A stretch of 64,000 bases of DNA from assembly GCF_018215265.2 (NCBI RefSeq), contig NZ_CP136562.1, forward strand, positions 1,178,001 through 1,242,000. Reading direction: 5' to 3'. This document shows positions 44,118 through 54,756 of this stretch, piece by piece. The notes under the pieces were generated by a model. That model had not been told where the DNA came from. It did not search any database and was given only the letters and a program-made list of their open reading frames with translations. The stretch comes from Paenarthrobacter sp. GOM3 (lineage in GTDB: Bacteria; Actinomycetota; Actinomycetes; Actinomycetales; Micrococcaceae). The position numbers and the translations under genes were made by a program. Position 1 is the first letter of the stretch. Each line of letters opens with the position of its first letter.

Positions 44118-45119
44118 TTACGAAGCCGCCGCGGTGTTGTAGGTGGACTGGATCACAGTGCCCCAGTAGGGTCCGTACATGGTGGTGGAGTTGCTGCCGT
44201 AGCCGTAGCTGTTGATGGAGTTCTGGTAGCCGGTGGAGCTGTTGCCGATGAACCACGGACCGCCCGAGGAGCCGCCGGTCATGTTGCAGGGGATTCCCTG
44301 GGTTGCGAACTGCGGGTTGTAGGGGTCGTTGGTGGCGGTTCCGGAGCAGCTCTTGAGCGATTCGCCGTTGAACGGGGAGGCGGCCGGGTAGCCGAAGGAC
44401 TTGTAGCTCAGGCCACGTGCGGCGTTGAACTGGACGCCGGAGGAGCCTACAACGTCGGCGAGCTTCTGGCCGTTGAGGGTGTTCATGACGGCGAACGCGG
44501 TGTCGTACTGCATGTTGCCGTTGGAGGCCCACTGGGTGGGGGAGTACAGCGCCTTTGCCGTCCACTTCCCGTAAGGTGCCGCGCCGTTGAGGTATGCCGG
44601 TACGAACACGAAGTTGGTGGCGTAAGCGCCGGGTCCTTCGTTGACGCAGTGGCCGGCGGTGGAGACGGTGCTCTTGTTGGCCGCGGTCACGGAGTTGCCG
44701 GAGCAGACGTAGTTGGCGCCGCCCAGGGTGAAGAAGATCTTGCCGATGTGCTTGACCGGTGTTTCGCTCTGGTTGACCTTCAGGTTGATGGCCTTGGAGT
44801 CGGTGGCGGCCTGTTGGCCTTCGATGCTGCTGATGGCGCCCGGGGCTTCGGTGACCGGGGCTTTGCCGAGGTTGAGGAGCTTGCCGCGTTCCAGTGCTTT
44901 GGCCGCGAGGATGTCGCCGGACTTGGCGTTCTTCATGCGTTCCGGCGTCCAGTAGTCTGCAGCGCCGGCGTCGGACGCTGCATGGCTGCTGACCGCAGCG
45001 CCGCTGGTGTCTGTGGTGTTGACCGGTGCCGCGTTTGCACTGGTGGTTCCAACCAGCGCCAGGATCGCGGCAGCAGACAGACTCAGCAGGCTTGTGGCCA
45101 GGGTCTTGGTTTTCGTCAC
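44118..45119 (-). CDS. Secreted trypsin-like (V8/Glu-specific type) serine endopeptidase
   Basis: 333-residue exported protease. The signal peptide runs MTKTKTLATSLLSLSAAAILALVG with cleavage at ANA-APVN near residue 30. A propeptide follows, then a chymotrypsin-fold domain with a complete triad: His157 in STAGHC, Asp206 in MQYDTAFA and Ser285 in TGGSSGGPW. Four cysteines (YVCSG with AGHC; LKSCSG with IPCNM) suggest two disulfides. GTG 45119 with AGG upstream is preferred over the longer frame. Likely extracellular protein degradation. Confidence 0.9.
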   Translation of the reverse strand: MTKTKTLATSLLSLSAAAILALVGTTSANAAPVNTTDTSGAAVSSHAASDAGAADYWTPERMKNAKSGDILAAKALERGKLLNLGKAPVTEAPGAISSIEGQQAATDSKAINLKVNQSETPVKHIGKIFFTLGGANYVCSGNSVTAANKSTVSTAGHCVNEGPGAYATNFVFVPAYLNGAAPYGKWTAKALYSPTQWASNGNMQYDTAFAVMNTLNGQKLADVVGSSGVQFNAARGLSYKSFGYPAASPFNGESLKSCSGTATNDPYNPQFATQGIPCNMTGGSSGGPWFIGNSSTGYQNSINSYGYGSNSTTMYGPYWGTVIQSTYNTAAAS

Positions 45120-45439
45120 GTTGTTCCTACCTATCGAGGGAGTGAGGCGGCCAGTGATGGCGACCGCCGACTGACGGAATCGAAGGTATCGCGCGTATGA
45201 CAAGTTTGTAAAGAGATGTTTCAGAGTTTGTGATATTTTGCTGTCACTTCTTGTCGTGCTACTGGAGGGGGCGTACGACGTCGGTCGGCAACGGCGGCGG
45301 ACAGGTCGCCGTCGGGCGTAAATCGCTTTCCCGGACGGTAACGCGCAGAGTGATCCCGGACACGAAGAGCCGCCAAAACGGTCTGCTCGGGTAAGTTAGA
45401 GATGTTGAAATCTGCAGACTTTCAGGGAGAACCCCGCCA
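45120..45439. promoter_or_regulatory. Divergent intergenic region between protease and icd
   Basis: About 320 bases with no gene. An A/T-rich block at 45195-45245 probably holds the protease promoter; the icd promoter should lie near 45380-45420. Confidence 0.35.
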
Positions 45440-47659
<2,220 letters not shown>

Positions 47660-47668
47660 GCCACGCAA

Positions 47669-47706
47669 AAAGACCCCGCAAGCATCATCATGCTTGCGGG
47701 GTCTTT
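47669..47706 (+). terminator. icd terminator
   Basis: Perfect 17-bp stem AAAGACCCCGCAAGCAT / ATGCTTGCGGGGTCTTT with loop CATC. A-run and T-run on either side make it bidirectional. Confidence 0.92.
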
Positions 47707-47728
47707 CGCGTCCGCCCCGGGTTTACTC

Positions 47729-48838
47729 CTAGCGGTCGGCGAGGAACCGCGCGGGTGCCGTGCCGCCGTCGACGATGTCCTTCAGCACCCGGCCAATAGC
47801 CGGCGTGAACTTGAAGCCGTGGCCCGAGAAACCGGCGCCCACCACCAGCGGACCGAAGCGGTCCAGCACGAAGTCTTCGGTGGGGGTGGTGGTGTACGTG
47901 CAGCTGATGGGAACCGCGGTGGAAGGGTCGACGCCGGGAAGCCACTCTTCCGCGTAGCGCACCAAGGCTTCGAGCTGCTGGGGGATGGGCTCGAACGTGC
48001 GCTCATCGGGGTCCATGACGGGGCCGACCCCATGCCAGCCCGCCTTGACGCCTTCGCCGGGGGTGAGCATGCCGTACACCGGGCTGAACCAGTATTCGTA
48101 GAGCTCGTTGTTGGGATCGGGGTCCGGGTTGTGGTTGAAGCTGGGCCAGACCAGGGTGTTGTCCGTCGGGGTGAAGTGGGCGGGTTGCTCCTGGGTGACC
48201 ACCAAGGCAGGGAGTTTGGCGTGGTCCTTGATGACTTTGGGGGTCCATGCCCCGGCCGTGACCACCACCCGGTTGGCCCTGTATTCGGTTTCTTCGGTCA
48301 CCACAACCACCGATTCGGCGCCGTCCACGCGGATGTCCCGGACCGGCGTCGAGTATTTGAACACGGCGCCGTGTGCCTCGGCGGATTGCCGCAGAGCCAC
48401 CAAGGCGTCGGCAGAGCGTATCCGCCCCGACCCGGGCACGAAGAGGACGTCGGTGGCGAAGTTCATGCCTTGCCAGCGATTGGCGGCGTCGTCCGCGGAA
48501 ATGAAATAGCTCTCGATGCCGCGTTCCTGGTGGGCTTCGCGGATCACCTCCAGCTTGGGGATGTTGCCGTGGTTCGCAAGCCCCACCAGGTCCAGCAGCG
48601 GGGCGCCGTACTCCGCTGCAAGTTCGTCCCAGAGGGTCTTGGACTCAGCCAGGAGGTCCAGGTAATCGGCCTCGGCGTAGGCGGTGTTGAAGTTGCGGGT
48701 TGCGCCGTGGGAGGCACCGATGTGGTGGCCGGCCTCGAACCGTTCCAGGAGGACCACTGAGTGTCCGGACCGGGACAGTTGCCACGCGGCAGCCGATCCC
48801 ATGGCTCCTCCACCAACAACTACAACGTCTACCTGCAT
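47729..48838 (-). CDS. Sarcosine oxidase / N-methyl-L-tryptophan oxidase-like flavoenzyme
   Basis: 369-residue monomeric amine oxidase. The FAD-binding motif is DVVVVGGGAMGSAAAWQL at residues 4-21, and GASHGATRNF matches the MSOX/SolA family. The cysteine in PISCTYTTTPTEDFVLD is at the position that carries covalent FAD in monomeric sarcosine oxidase. VGAGFSGHGFKFTPAIG is the C-terminal hallmark. It demethylates an N-methyl amino acid, producing formaldehyde and peroxide. ATG 48838 with GGAG upstream is preferred over GTG 48856. Confidence 0.9.
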   Translation of the reverse strand: MQVDVVVVGGGAMGSAAAWQLSRSGHSVVLLERFEAGHHIGASHGATRNFNTAYAEADYLDLLAESKTLWDELAAEYGAPLLDLVGLANHGNIPKLEVIREAHQERGIESYFISADDAANRWQGMNFATDVLFVPGSGRIRSADALVALRQSAEAHGAVFKYSTPVRDIRVDGAESVVVVTEETEYRANRVVVTAGAWTPKVIKDHAKLPALVVTQEQPAHFTPTDNTLVWPSFNHNPDPDPNNELYEYWFSPVYGMLTPGEGVKAGWHGVGPVMDPDERTFEPIPQQLEALVRYAEEWLPGVDPSTAVPISCTYTTTPTEDFVLDRFGPLVVGAGFSGHGFKFTPAIGRVLKDIVDGGTAPARFLADR

Positions 48839-48909
48839 TCCCGCTCCGTCCGTCACTCACCACAAAACCATGCCCAAGCGTGGGCCTCGTTCCATTCTGC
48901 CCCTACTCA

Positions 48910-48976
48910 CCCAACTGGGTAGCAGCAGAGCGCGTTTTGAGAGCTGAAAAACGCGCTCTGCTGCTACTCAGTTGGG
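48910..48976. repeat. Long palindrome related to repeat family A
   Basis: 29-bp arms with a single mismatch: left 48910-48938 (begins CCCAACTGGGTAGCAGC, ends GCGCGTTTT), right 48948-48976, loop of nine bases. Terminal CCAACT and CAG match 11 of 15 positions of the family A arm. It lies between divergent genes, so it is not a gene terminator. Confidence 0.75.
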
Positions 48977-49029
48977 GGGCGGGGTTTGCTTGGTTGGCGC
49001 CTTGGCCGAGGACATGGAAGATTGGGAGC

Positions 49030-49467
49030 GTGAAATTCCTTCACCCCTCTCCCCAGTCATCCTCCCGCGGCGTCACCATCCTGCGCGTGGTGTTTGGTGC
49101 GCTCATGGTGGTCCACGGCCTCCAGAAGCTCATGGCCGGACACGCAGCTTTCGCCGCGTCGGTGGCCGCCATGGGTGTCCAGAAGCCCGAACTCATCGCC
49201 TGGTTGGTCATCGCCGGAGAACTCGGCCTTGGCACGTTGCTGGTCCTGGGTGCGCTGACCCGGGTGGCCGGGTTCCTCGCTGCGATCCTGTTCGCGTCGA
49301 TCTGGTTCGTGACGGAGGCGGGCAAACCGCTGCTGACCGACGCGTCCGGCGTGACGGCCGAACTCCTGATCATCTATTTCGCGATCTCAGTGGCATTCGT
49401 GTTCCTGGGTCCCGGCGCGCTCTCCCTGGACCGTAAATTAGCGCGTCAGCCGGCGCGGAGTCGTTAA
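49030..49467 (+). CDS. DoxX-family membrane protein
   Basis: 145-residue protein with four helices. RVVFGALMVVHGLQKLMAGH, VIAGELGLGTLLVLGALTRVAGFLAAI and the Ala/Val-rich last helix follow the DoxX pattern. DoxX-type proteins take part in thiol redox and quinone-linked oxidation; no specific role is visible. GTG 49030 has GGGAG upstream. Confidence 0.85.
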   Translation: MKFLHPSPQSSSRGVTILRVVFGALMVVHGLQKLMAGHAAFAASVAAMGVQKPELIAWLVIAGELGLGTLLVLGALTRVAGFLAAILFASIWFVTEAGKPLLTDASGVTAELLIIYFAISVAFVFLGPGALSLDRKLARQPARSR

Positions 49468-49513
49468 TGCACCTGGGTTAAATCACGACGGCGGCAGTCA
49501 CCCGCGCGGGCAG

Positions 49514-50593
49514 TCACCGTGCGTCGTTCGGGTAGCGGATGCCCAGTTGTGAGCGCACCCCGTCGAAAAGGCGCATGACGTTGATCGAGTCTTCCAGCGG
49601 CATGACAGGGCTTTCGGTCAGGCCCTGCTGCACGCAGCGCGTTACTTCGCGGAGCTCGTACGTGTAGCCGATACCCACCACATCAAAGTGCTCGTGCCGC
49701 GGCTCGTCCCAACCGACCTTGACGAGCAGTTCACGCGGGTTATTCACCGAACCGACGGTCTGCAGGAAGCCCAATCCGCCGGCAACAGTGGCGGTGCGGG
49801 GCCCGTGGGCCATCAGGGACGACGTCAGCTGCGCCTGCGCACCGTCGGCGTAGCCCAGAGTCAGTGCGTTTTGGGTGTCCACGCCATCCTCGTTCAGCGA
49901 CCCGACGGCGGTGACCGACTGCGGGAAGCCCAGTGTGCCAAGTGCCCAGAGCAGGGGATAGACGGTGATGTCCAGGAGCGCCCCGCCGCCATCGTTGAGG
50001 GCCCAGATGCGGGCGGTCGGGTCGTAGGGTGCTGGGAACCCCAGATCTGCGCTGACCCACTGGATTTCCCCAAGCTCGCCGGAGGCGGCGATCTCGAAGG
50101 CGCGTTGGATGCTCGGGAGGAAGCGGCTCCAGACTGCCTCCATGAAGAACACGTTGTTTTCGCGGCCGAGCTTCACCAGTTCGGAAGCTTCGCGGGCGTT
50201 GATGGTTAGGGCCTTCTCGCAGAGGACGTGCTTGCCGGCCCGGAGCGCGGCCGAGGCGATCTGGAAGTGCTGGGCATGCGGAGTGGCGATGTAGACCACG
50301 TCCACTGCGGGGTCGGCGAACAAGCGCTGGTAGCCGGTAACACCGCCGTCGTCACCGTAACCCTTGGCGAAGCCGAGCGCACCGGCGAACGTATCCGCCG
50401 CCGCTTGGGTCCGTGAACTTACTCCGTACAGCTCAGCGTCTTCCAGCAGCGCCAGGTCCTGGGACACGCTGTTGGCGATGTTGCCCGTGGACACCACACC
50501 CCACCGCAATGGACGGCCTGTAGCTGCCTGTGGATCCTGGTTGGTTTGCTCGAACAGCCACGGCCTGGCGATGGGGAGAGTCATGCGATTCAT
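49514..50593 (-). CDS. Gfo/Idh/MocA-family oxidoreductase
   Basis: 359-residue NAD(P)-dependent dehydrogenase. The Rossmann start is RWGVVSTGNIANSVSQDL near residue 30, followed by VYIATPHAQHF and the family CEKAL motif (EKP in most members), and a C-terminal domain with VWSRFLPSIQRA and GGGALLDITVYPL. Likely acts on a sugar or inositol derivative. ATG 50593 is used; ATG 50584 is possible. Confidence 0.9.
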   Translation of the reverse strand: MNRMTLPIARPWLFEQTNQDPQAATGRPLRWGVVSTGNIANSVSQDLALLEDAELYGVSSRTQAAADTFAGALGFAKGYGDDGGVTGYQRLFADPAVDVVYIATPHAQHFQIASAALRAGKHVLCEKALTINAREASELVKLGRENNVFFMEAVWSRFLPSIQRAFEIAASGELGEIQWVSADLGFPAPYDPTARIWALNDGGGALLDITVYPLLWALGTLGFPQSVTAVGSLNEDGVDTQNALTLGYADGAQAQLTSSLMAHGPRTATVAGGLGFLQTVGSVNNPRELLVKVGWDEPRHEHFDVVGIGYTYELREVTRCVQQGLTESPVMPLEDSINVMRLFDGVRSQLGIRYPNDAR

Positions 50594-51095
50594 CCTCTCA
50601 TTCAGGGCGAGGGTTGGCGGCTAAGCCCATGAGGTGCCGCACCCTTTCGCGCCCCTCGCCCCCGTAACCTCTGGTGCGCCCGGCGGGAACGGGTGCGCCC
50701 GCGGGGAACATGGGGGGGCAACGGGCGGGAACGGGTGCGCTCGCACGATGCAGGGGAGGGCTCGGCCTTGGAGGGTGCGGGGTTTGGAGTGTGCGGGGTT
50801 TCGTGTGTGGGGGTGCCGCACCGTTTCGCGCCGCTCGCTCCCGGGACCTCTGGTGCGCCCGGCGGGAACGGGTGCGCACGCGGGGAACGTGGGGTGCGCC
50901 CGGCGGGAACGGGTGCGCCCGGCGGGGAACGTGGGGTGCGCCCGGCGGGAACGGGTGCACCAGTCCGGGACATTTGCGACACGGTAAGCCTTCTGTCAAG
51001 TCACACGAATGCCCGGCGACGCGAATTTCCTCGCCTAGGCTTAGGCCATCATCCCTCGCAGAGGTTCTGTGGGGAGTTACCGAAATGGAGCAGGG
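50594..51095. repeat. GC-rich intergenic repeat patch
   Basis: No gene. Two 84-bp direct repeats start at 50633 and 50812 (GGTGCCGCACC, TTTCGCGCC, CTCGC, then GGTGCGCCCGGCGGGAACGG). GTGCGCCCGGCGGGAACG is found several more times up to 50955. The long frames across it are artefacts of composition. The final 100 bases should hold the promoter of the adaptor gene. Confidence 0.7.
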
Positions 51096-52178
51096 ATGGG
51101 TATTTTTCGGCGCGTCATTTTGCCGGTTGCCTGGTTGGCCGTATTCGCGATTATCGCGGTGGCCTTGGTCAAGATCGCATTTGTTGATGGCATGGAGTCT
51201 GCCGCATCCGAGCCGGCACCGCTGGCCCAAGTGGACATTCCGGTGGTCCCGGCCACGCGGGCCACGGTAACTAACACCGTACAGATCAAGGGCACAGTCC
51301 AGAGCGACGCAGCCGACACCGTCCGCAGCACCTCGGCCGGTAAAGTCATCAAGGTCTTCGTTGATCAGGGTGCCACCGTTGCCAAGGGCGACGCACTGTT
51401 TCAGGTCAAGGCCGAGCGGGCCGTCAACGCCGCCCCTTCCAAGGACGGCACCCCGCCGAAGCCGGTCTACGACTACTTCGACATCCTGGCTCCCAGCGCA
51501 GGAACCCTGCAGTCACTCTCCACGCTCATTGACCAGCAAGTGACCGTTGGTGAGTCCGTGGGCAAGATCGATCCCGGCACCTACACCGTGGCGGGTTCAG
51601 TTACCGCTGCCCAGCAGTACCGGCTCCTCGGCAAGCCCGGTCCGGCAGAAATCGCCTTGGTGGGCGGCCCGGCGCCGTTCCAGTGCACCGAAGTGACGCT
51701 CAAGAACAACGCGTCCGACGACGGCGGCACCGGCTCGGGCGGTTCCGTCGCCGGCGGTGGAGGTGCTGGAATGGGGGTGGGCATGGCTGTTGCCGGCCCG
51801 GGGGCGCCGAGCCAACCAGAGGAGGGCGGCACTCCGACGGGAACGCTGAGCTGTGCCGTCCCGTCCGGCCAACAGGTCTTCGCTGGCCTGGGAGCCACCA
51901 TGACAGTCAGCGCGGGCGTCGCGCCGGATGTGGTCACTGTCCCATTGACGTCGGTCAAGGGAAGCGTGAAGGACGGGATCGTCTGGATCGCAGGGCCGGG
52001 TGGGGCAGGGGCCGCACCCGAGCAGCGCACGGTCCAGTTGGGGCTGAATGACGGCTCGGTGGTGGAAGTGACCTCGGGTTTGGCCGAAGGCGAGCAGGTT
52101 CTTGAATTCGTACCCGGCGCGCCGGCTGTCCAAGGGCCTATGGGTCCGGGGCAGGTTGCCGTAGCCCCGGCGGGTTAG
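51096..52178 (+). CDS. Membrane fusion (HlyD/MacA-like) adaptor of an ABC efflux system
   Basis: 360-residue adaptor. One N-terminal anchor helix (VILPVAWLAVFAIIAVALV) precedes a biotinyl/lipoyl-like hairpin (VQSDAADTVRSTSAGKVIKVFVDQGATVAKGDALFQV with its partner AGTLQSLSTLIDQQVTVGESVGKI), a Gly-rich insertion of about 45 residues and a C-terminal beta-barrel (VVTVPLTSVKG). ATG 51096 is behind GGAG. It heads a three-gene operon with an ATPase and a MacB-type permease. The Gly-rich linker is unusual. Confidence 0.82.
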   Translation: MGIFRRVILPVAWLAVFAIIAVALVKIAFVDGMESAASEPAPLAQVDIPVVPATRATVTNTVQIKGTVQSDAADTVRSTSAGKVIKVFVDQGATVAKGDALFQVKAERAVNAAPSKDGTPPKPVYDYFDILAPSAGTLQSLSTLIDQQVTVGESVGKIDPGTYTVAGSVTAAQQYRLLGKPGPAEIALVGGPAPFQCTEVTLKNNASDDGGTGSGGSVAGGGGAGMGVGMAVAGPGAPSQPEEGGTPTGTLSCAVPSGQQVFAGLGATMTVSAGVAPDVVTVPLTSVKGSVKDGIVWIAGPGGAGAAPEQRTVQLGLNDGSVVEVTSGLAEGEQVLEFVPGAPAVQGPMGPGQVAVAPAG

Positions 52179-52183
52179 CAGCA

Positions 52184-52906
52184 ATGGATCAAGTCAAGGA
52201 AACACTCGTCAGCCTCCGGGCGGTCACCCGGTCCGTCACCTTGCCGGATGAACAACAACTTCACATCCTCAAGGGCATCGACTTGGAGGTCCACAGCGGA
52301 GATCACACAGCGATCGTGGGCCGTTCAGGGTGCGGCAAATCCACCTTGCTCAACCTTCTGGGCCTGTTGGACGTTCCGACGTCGGGGGAGTTGGAGTTTC
52401 TGGGCCAGCCCGCTGACCGTTTGGGCAACAACGCCCGCGCCCGCCTCCGGGGATCCACTGTAGGTTTTGTGTTCCAGCAGTTCAACCTGCTGCCGGGGCG
52501 TACCGCGTTGGACAACGTGATCACGCCGCTGTTTTACGCCAAAGGCCGCGAGTTCTGGCGTCGACGGGAACTGGCCATGGACATGTTGGACCGGGTGGGT
52601 CTCGCGGCACGTGCCAACACCATGCCCAACATGCTCTCCGGCGGTGAGCAGCAGCGCGTTGCCATTGCTCGGGCGTTGGTCCGCCGACCACGGCTCATCC
52701 TTGCCGACGAGCCGACGGGTGCCCTGGACGTTGAGACCGGCCAGTCCGTCATGGAGCTGCTGGACACCGTCGCCACGGAAACCGCCGCGGCCCTGGTCAC
52801 CATCACCCACGACACCAACGTGGCAGCGCTGGCCCGGGCTTGCTATCGCCTGGATGCAGGGGTTCTCAGCCCGCTCACGCTCGCTGAAGCGGGGGTGCCC
52901 GCATGA
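52184..52906 (+). CDS. MacB/LolD-type ABC ATPase
   Basis: 240-residue ATPase: Walker [14 protein letters not shown]-loop [17 protein letters not shown], signature [16 protein letters not shown], Walker [13 protein letters not shown] and switch His in THDTN. Five bases after the adaptor stop; its own stop overlaps the permease start (ATGA). It powers the mechanotransmission-type export expected for this set. Confidence 0.93.
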   Translation: MDQVKETLVSLRAVTRSVTLPDEQQLHILKGIDLEVHSGDHTAIVGRSGCGKSTLLNLLGLLDVPTSGELEFLGQPADRLGNNARARLRGSTVGFVFQQFNLLPGRTALDNVITPLFYAKGREFWRRRELAMDMLDRVGLAARANTMPNMLSGGEQQRVAIARALVRRPRLILADEPTGALDVETGQSVMELLDTVATETAAALVTITHDTNVAALARACYRLDAGVLSPLTLAEAGVPA

Positions 52907-54084
52907 CGGGCGTCATCTCCACGTTGGTTGAAGCGTGGCAGGAACTCCGGATCAACAAGGTAAGAATCCTTCTGGCGCTCATGGGTGTTGCCCTGTCCGT
53001 GGCTGCCCTGACCTCCGTGGTTGGGGTGGGAAACCTGGCCCGCGAAGGCTACAAAGTGCAGTCGGAGCGCAACGGGGGACGCGTTGCCACGCTGGCCCTG
53101 AGCGTCAACGGCCCCACCCCGCCGGACCCCGCAAAGATCGAGAAGGTGTACCAGGGGATCCAGCAGCGCTACGGCATCACCACCTCCACCCACATGGGCC
53201 AGACCCAGGCCGGGTTCCAGTTTCCCCGCGGAGTGACACCGGTGAGCATGACCATCGTGGACATCGGCTATGGCACCATCCACCGCGTCCCGCTCCTGCA
53301 AGGAAGCTGGTTCGCTGCCGATGACGGCCAAAGGCTGGCCCCCGCCGTCGTGGTTTCCGAAGCGTTCTACAACCAAGCGGGCAGGCCCAACCTGACCACC
53401 CACCCCACAGTCACCATTCCAGGTGACCAGCCGGCAACGGCCGTGATCATCGGAGTGGTGCCCGACGTCTATCCGGACATGCCACCTGCGGCGTTCATCC
53501 TGACCGAGGGCGCGGCCATGACGGGCATGCAACCGCAAATGTCGGAGTTCAAACTATGGGTGGGCGAGGAACAAGCGGACACCCTCATGGCAGCAATCAC
53601 CGCCGACCTCCAAGGACAGTTCCCCGGCTACTACGCCCAAGCCAACCGGGTTGACTATGCGGCCTGGGGCGACCCGCTTGCTCCCGTGCAGTTGGTGGTG
53701 GGCGGAGTTGCCGGGCTGGTGCTGCTGCTTGGCGCGGTGGGCATGCTGAACATCTCCATGGTCACCGTTCGTTACCGGGTGCGGGAAATCGGCATCCGGC
53801 GCAGCTTCGGAGCGACATCGGGCCGCATCTTCGTTGGTGTCATGATGGAATCCGTGGTGGCCACCGCTGTTGCGGGGATCGCCGGAGTGATGCTCGCCGT
53901 CGCGGTGGTCAAACACCCCTGGATCGAATCGAAGGTGGCACCGGGACTCTCCGAATATCCGGCGTTTCCCATCGACGCAGCACTGTTGGGGTTCGGTGCC
54001 GCCGTCCTTGTGGGCGCACTCGCCGGAGCAATTCCTGCCCTGGTGGCGGTGCGCGTCAAGGTTATCGACGCAATCCGCTTCTAG
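52903..54084 (+). CDS. MacB/FtsX-type ABC permease
   Basis: 393-residue permease with the MacB plan. One N-terminal helix (ILLALMGVALSVAALTSVVGVG) is followed by a large periplasmic-side domain (about residues 45-255), then three C-terminal helices with MLNISMVTVRYRVREIGIRRSFGA, the FtsX-family signature. Its 3-prime end overlaps the oppositely oriented ATPase gene by 23 bases. Confidence 0.9.
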   Translation: MTGVISTLVEAWQELRINKVRILLALMGVALSVAALTSVVGVGNLAREGYKVQSERNGGRVATLALSVNGPTPPDPAKIEKVYQGIQQRYGITTSTHMGQTQAGFQFPRGVTPVSMTIVDIGYGTIHRVPLLQGSWFAADDGQRLAPAVVVSEAFYNQAGRPNLTTHPTVTIPGDQPATAVIIGVVPDVYPDMPPAAFILTEGAAMTGMQPQMSEFKLWVGEEQADTLMAAITADLQGQFPGYYAQANRVDYAAWGDPLAPVQLVVGGVAGLVLLLGAVGMLNISMVTVRYRVREIGIRRSFGATSGRIFVGVMMESVVATAVAGIAGVMLAVAVVKHPWIESKVAPGLSEYPAFPIDAALLGFGAAVLVGALAGAIPALVAVRVKVIDAIRF

Positions 54085-54754
54085 CCTCCTCCGTGAGCCG
54101 GCCCTGCTGAAGCCGGAAGCAGCGCTCGGTTTTCTGGGCCAGGCTGCGGTCGTGGGTGACCACCAGGATGGTGGTGTTGTGGTCGCGGCTCAGTGAGCTG
54201 AGGAGTTCGATGATGTGCTCGCCCGTTTGTTCGTCCAGGTTTCCGGTGGGCTCATCGGCGAGGATCAGCTTGGGTTCGTTGGCCAGCGCCCGCGCAATGG
54301 CCACGCGCTGCTGCTCGCCGCCGGAGAGCCTGTTGGTCCTGCGCGACTGCTTCTCCGGATCCAGTTGAACCTGCTCCAACAGCTCCTTGGCCCGCTGCAA
54401 ACGGGCCGACTTGCGGACACCTGCGAACTCCATGGGCAGCATGACGTTGTCCACGGCACTGAGGTTGGGGATCAGGTTGAACTGCTGGAACACAAAACCG
54501 ATATCCCGGCGACGGTACTCGGTCAGTTTGCCGTCCGGTAGGCCCGCCAGGCTGACGCCATCCACGACGACGTCTCCCGAAGTGGGCTTGTCCAACGCGC
54601 CGAGGAGGGACAACAGTGTGCTCTTGCCGCTCCCGCTCTTGCCGACGATGGATGCAAGCGAACCCTTTTCGAGTTCGAAGCTCACGCCGTTGACCGGCTT
54701 GATGGTCCGGTCGCCGGACTTGAACTGACGGACCAAGTCCTTGACTACAATCAC
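54062..54754 (-). CDS. MacB/LolD-type ABC ATPase of a second system
   Basis: 230-residue ATPase: Walker [14 protein letters not shown]-loop [18 protein letters not shown], signature [15 protein letters not shown], Walker [13 protein letters not shown], His in THDRS. GTG start at 54754, two bases after the permease stop. It is the mirror partner of 52184-52906 in a head-to-head end arrangement. Confidence 0.92.
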   Translation of the reverse strand: MIVVKDLVRQFKSGDRTIKPVNGVSFELEKGSLASIVGKSGSGKSTLLSLLGALDKPTSGDVVVDGVSLAGLPDGKLTEYRRRDIGFVFQQFNLIPNLSAVDNVMLPMEFAGVRKSARLQRAKELLEQVQLDPEKQSRRTNRLSGGEQQRVAIARALANEPKLILADEPTGNLDEQTGEHIIELLSSLSRDHNTTILVVTHDRSLAQKTERCFRLQQGRLTEEARSGLRR

Positions 54755-54756
54755 GG

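Noticed and set aside
50598..51230. 210-codon minus-strand frame over the GC-rich repeats
   Set aside because: Encodes repeated Pro/Arg/His runs generated by the repeat sequence.
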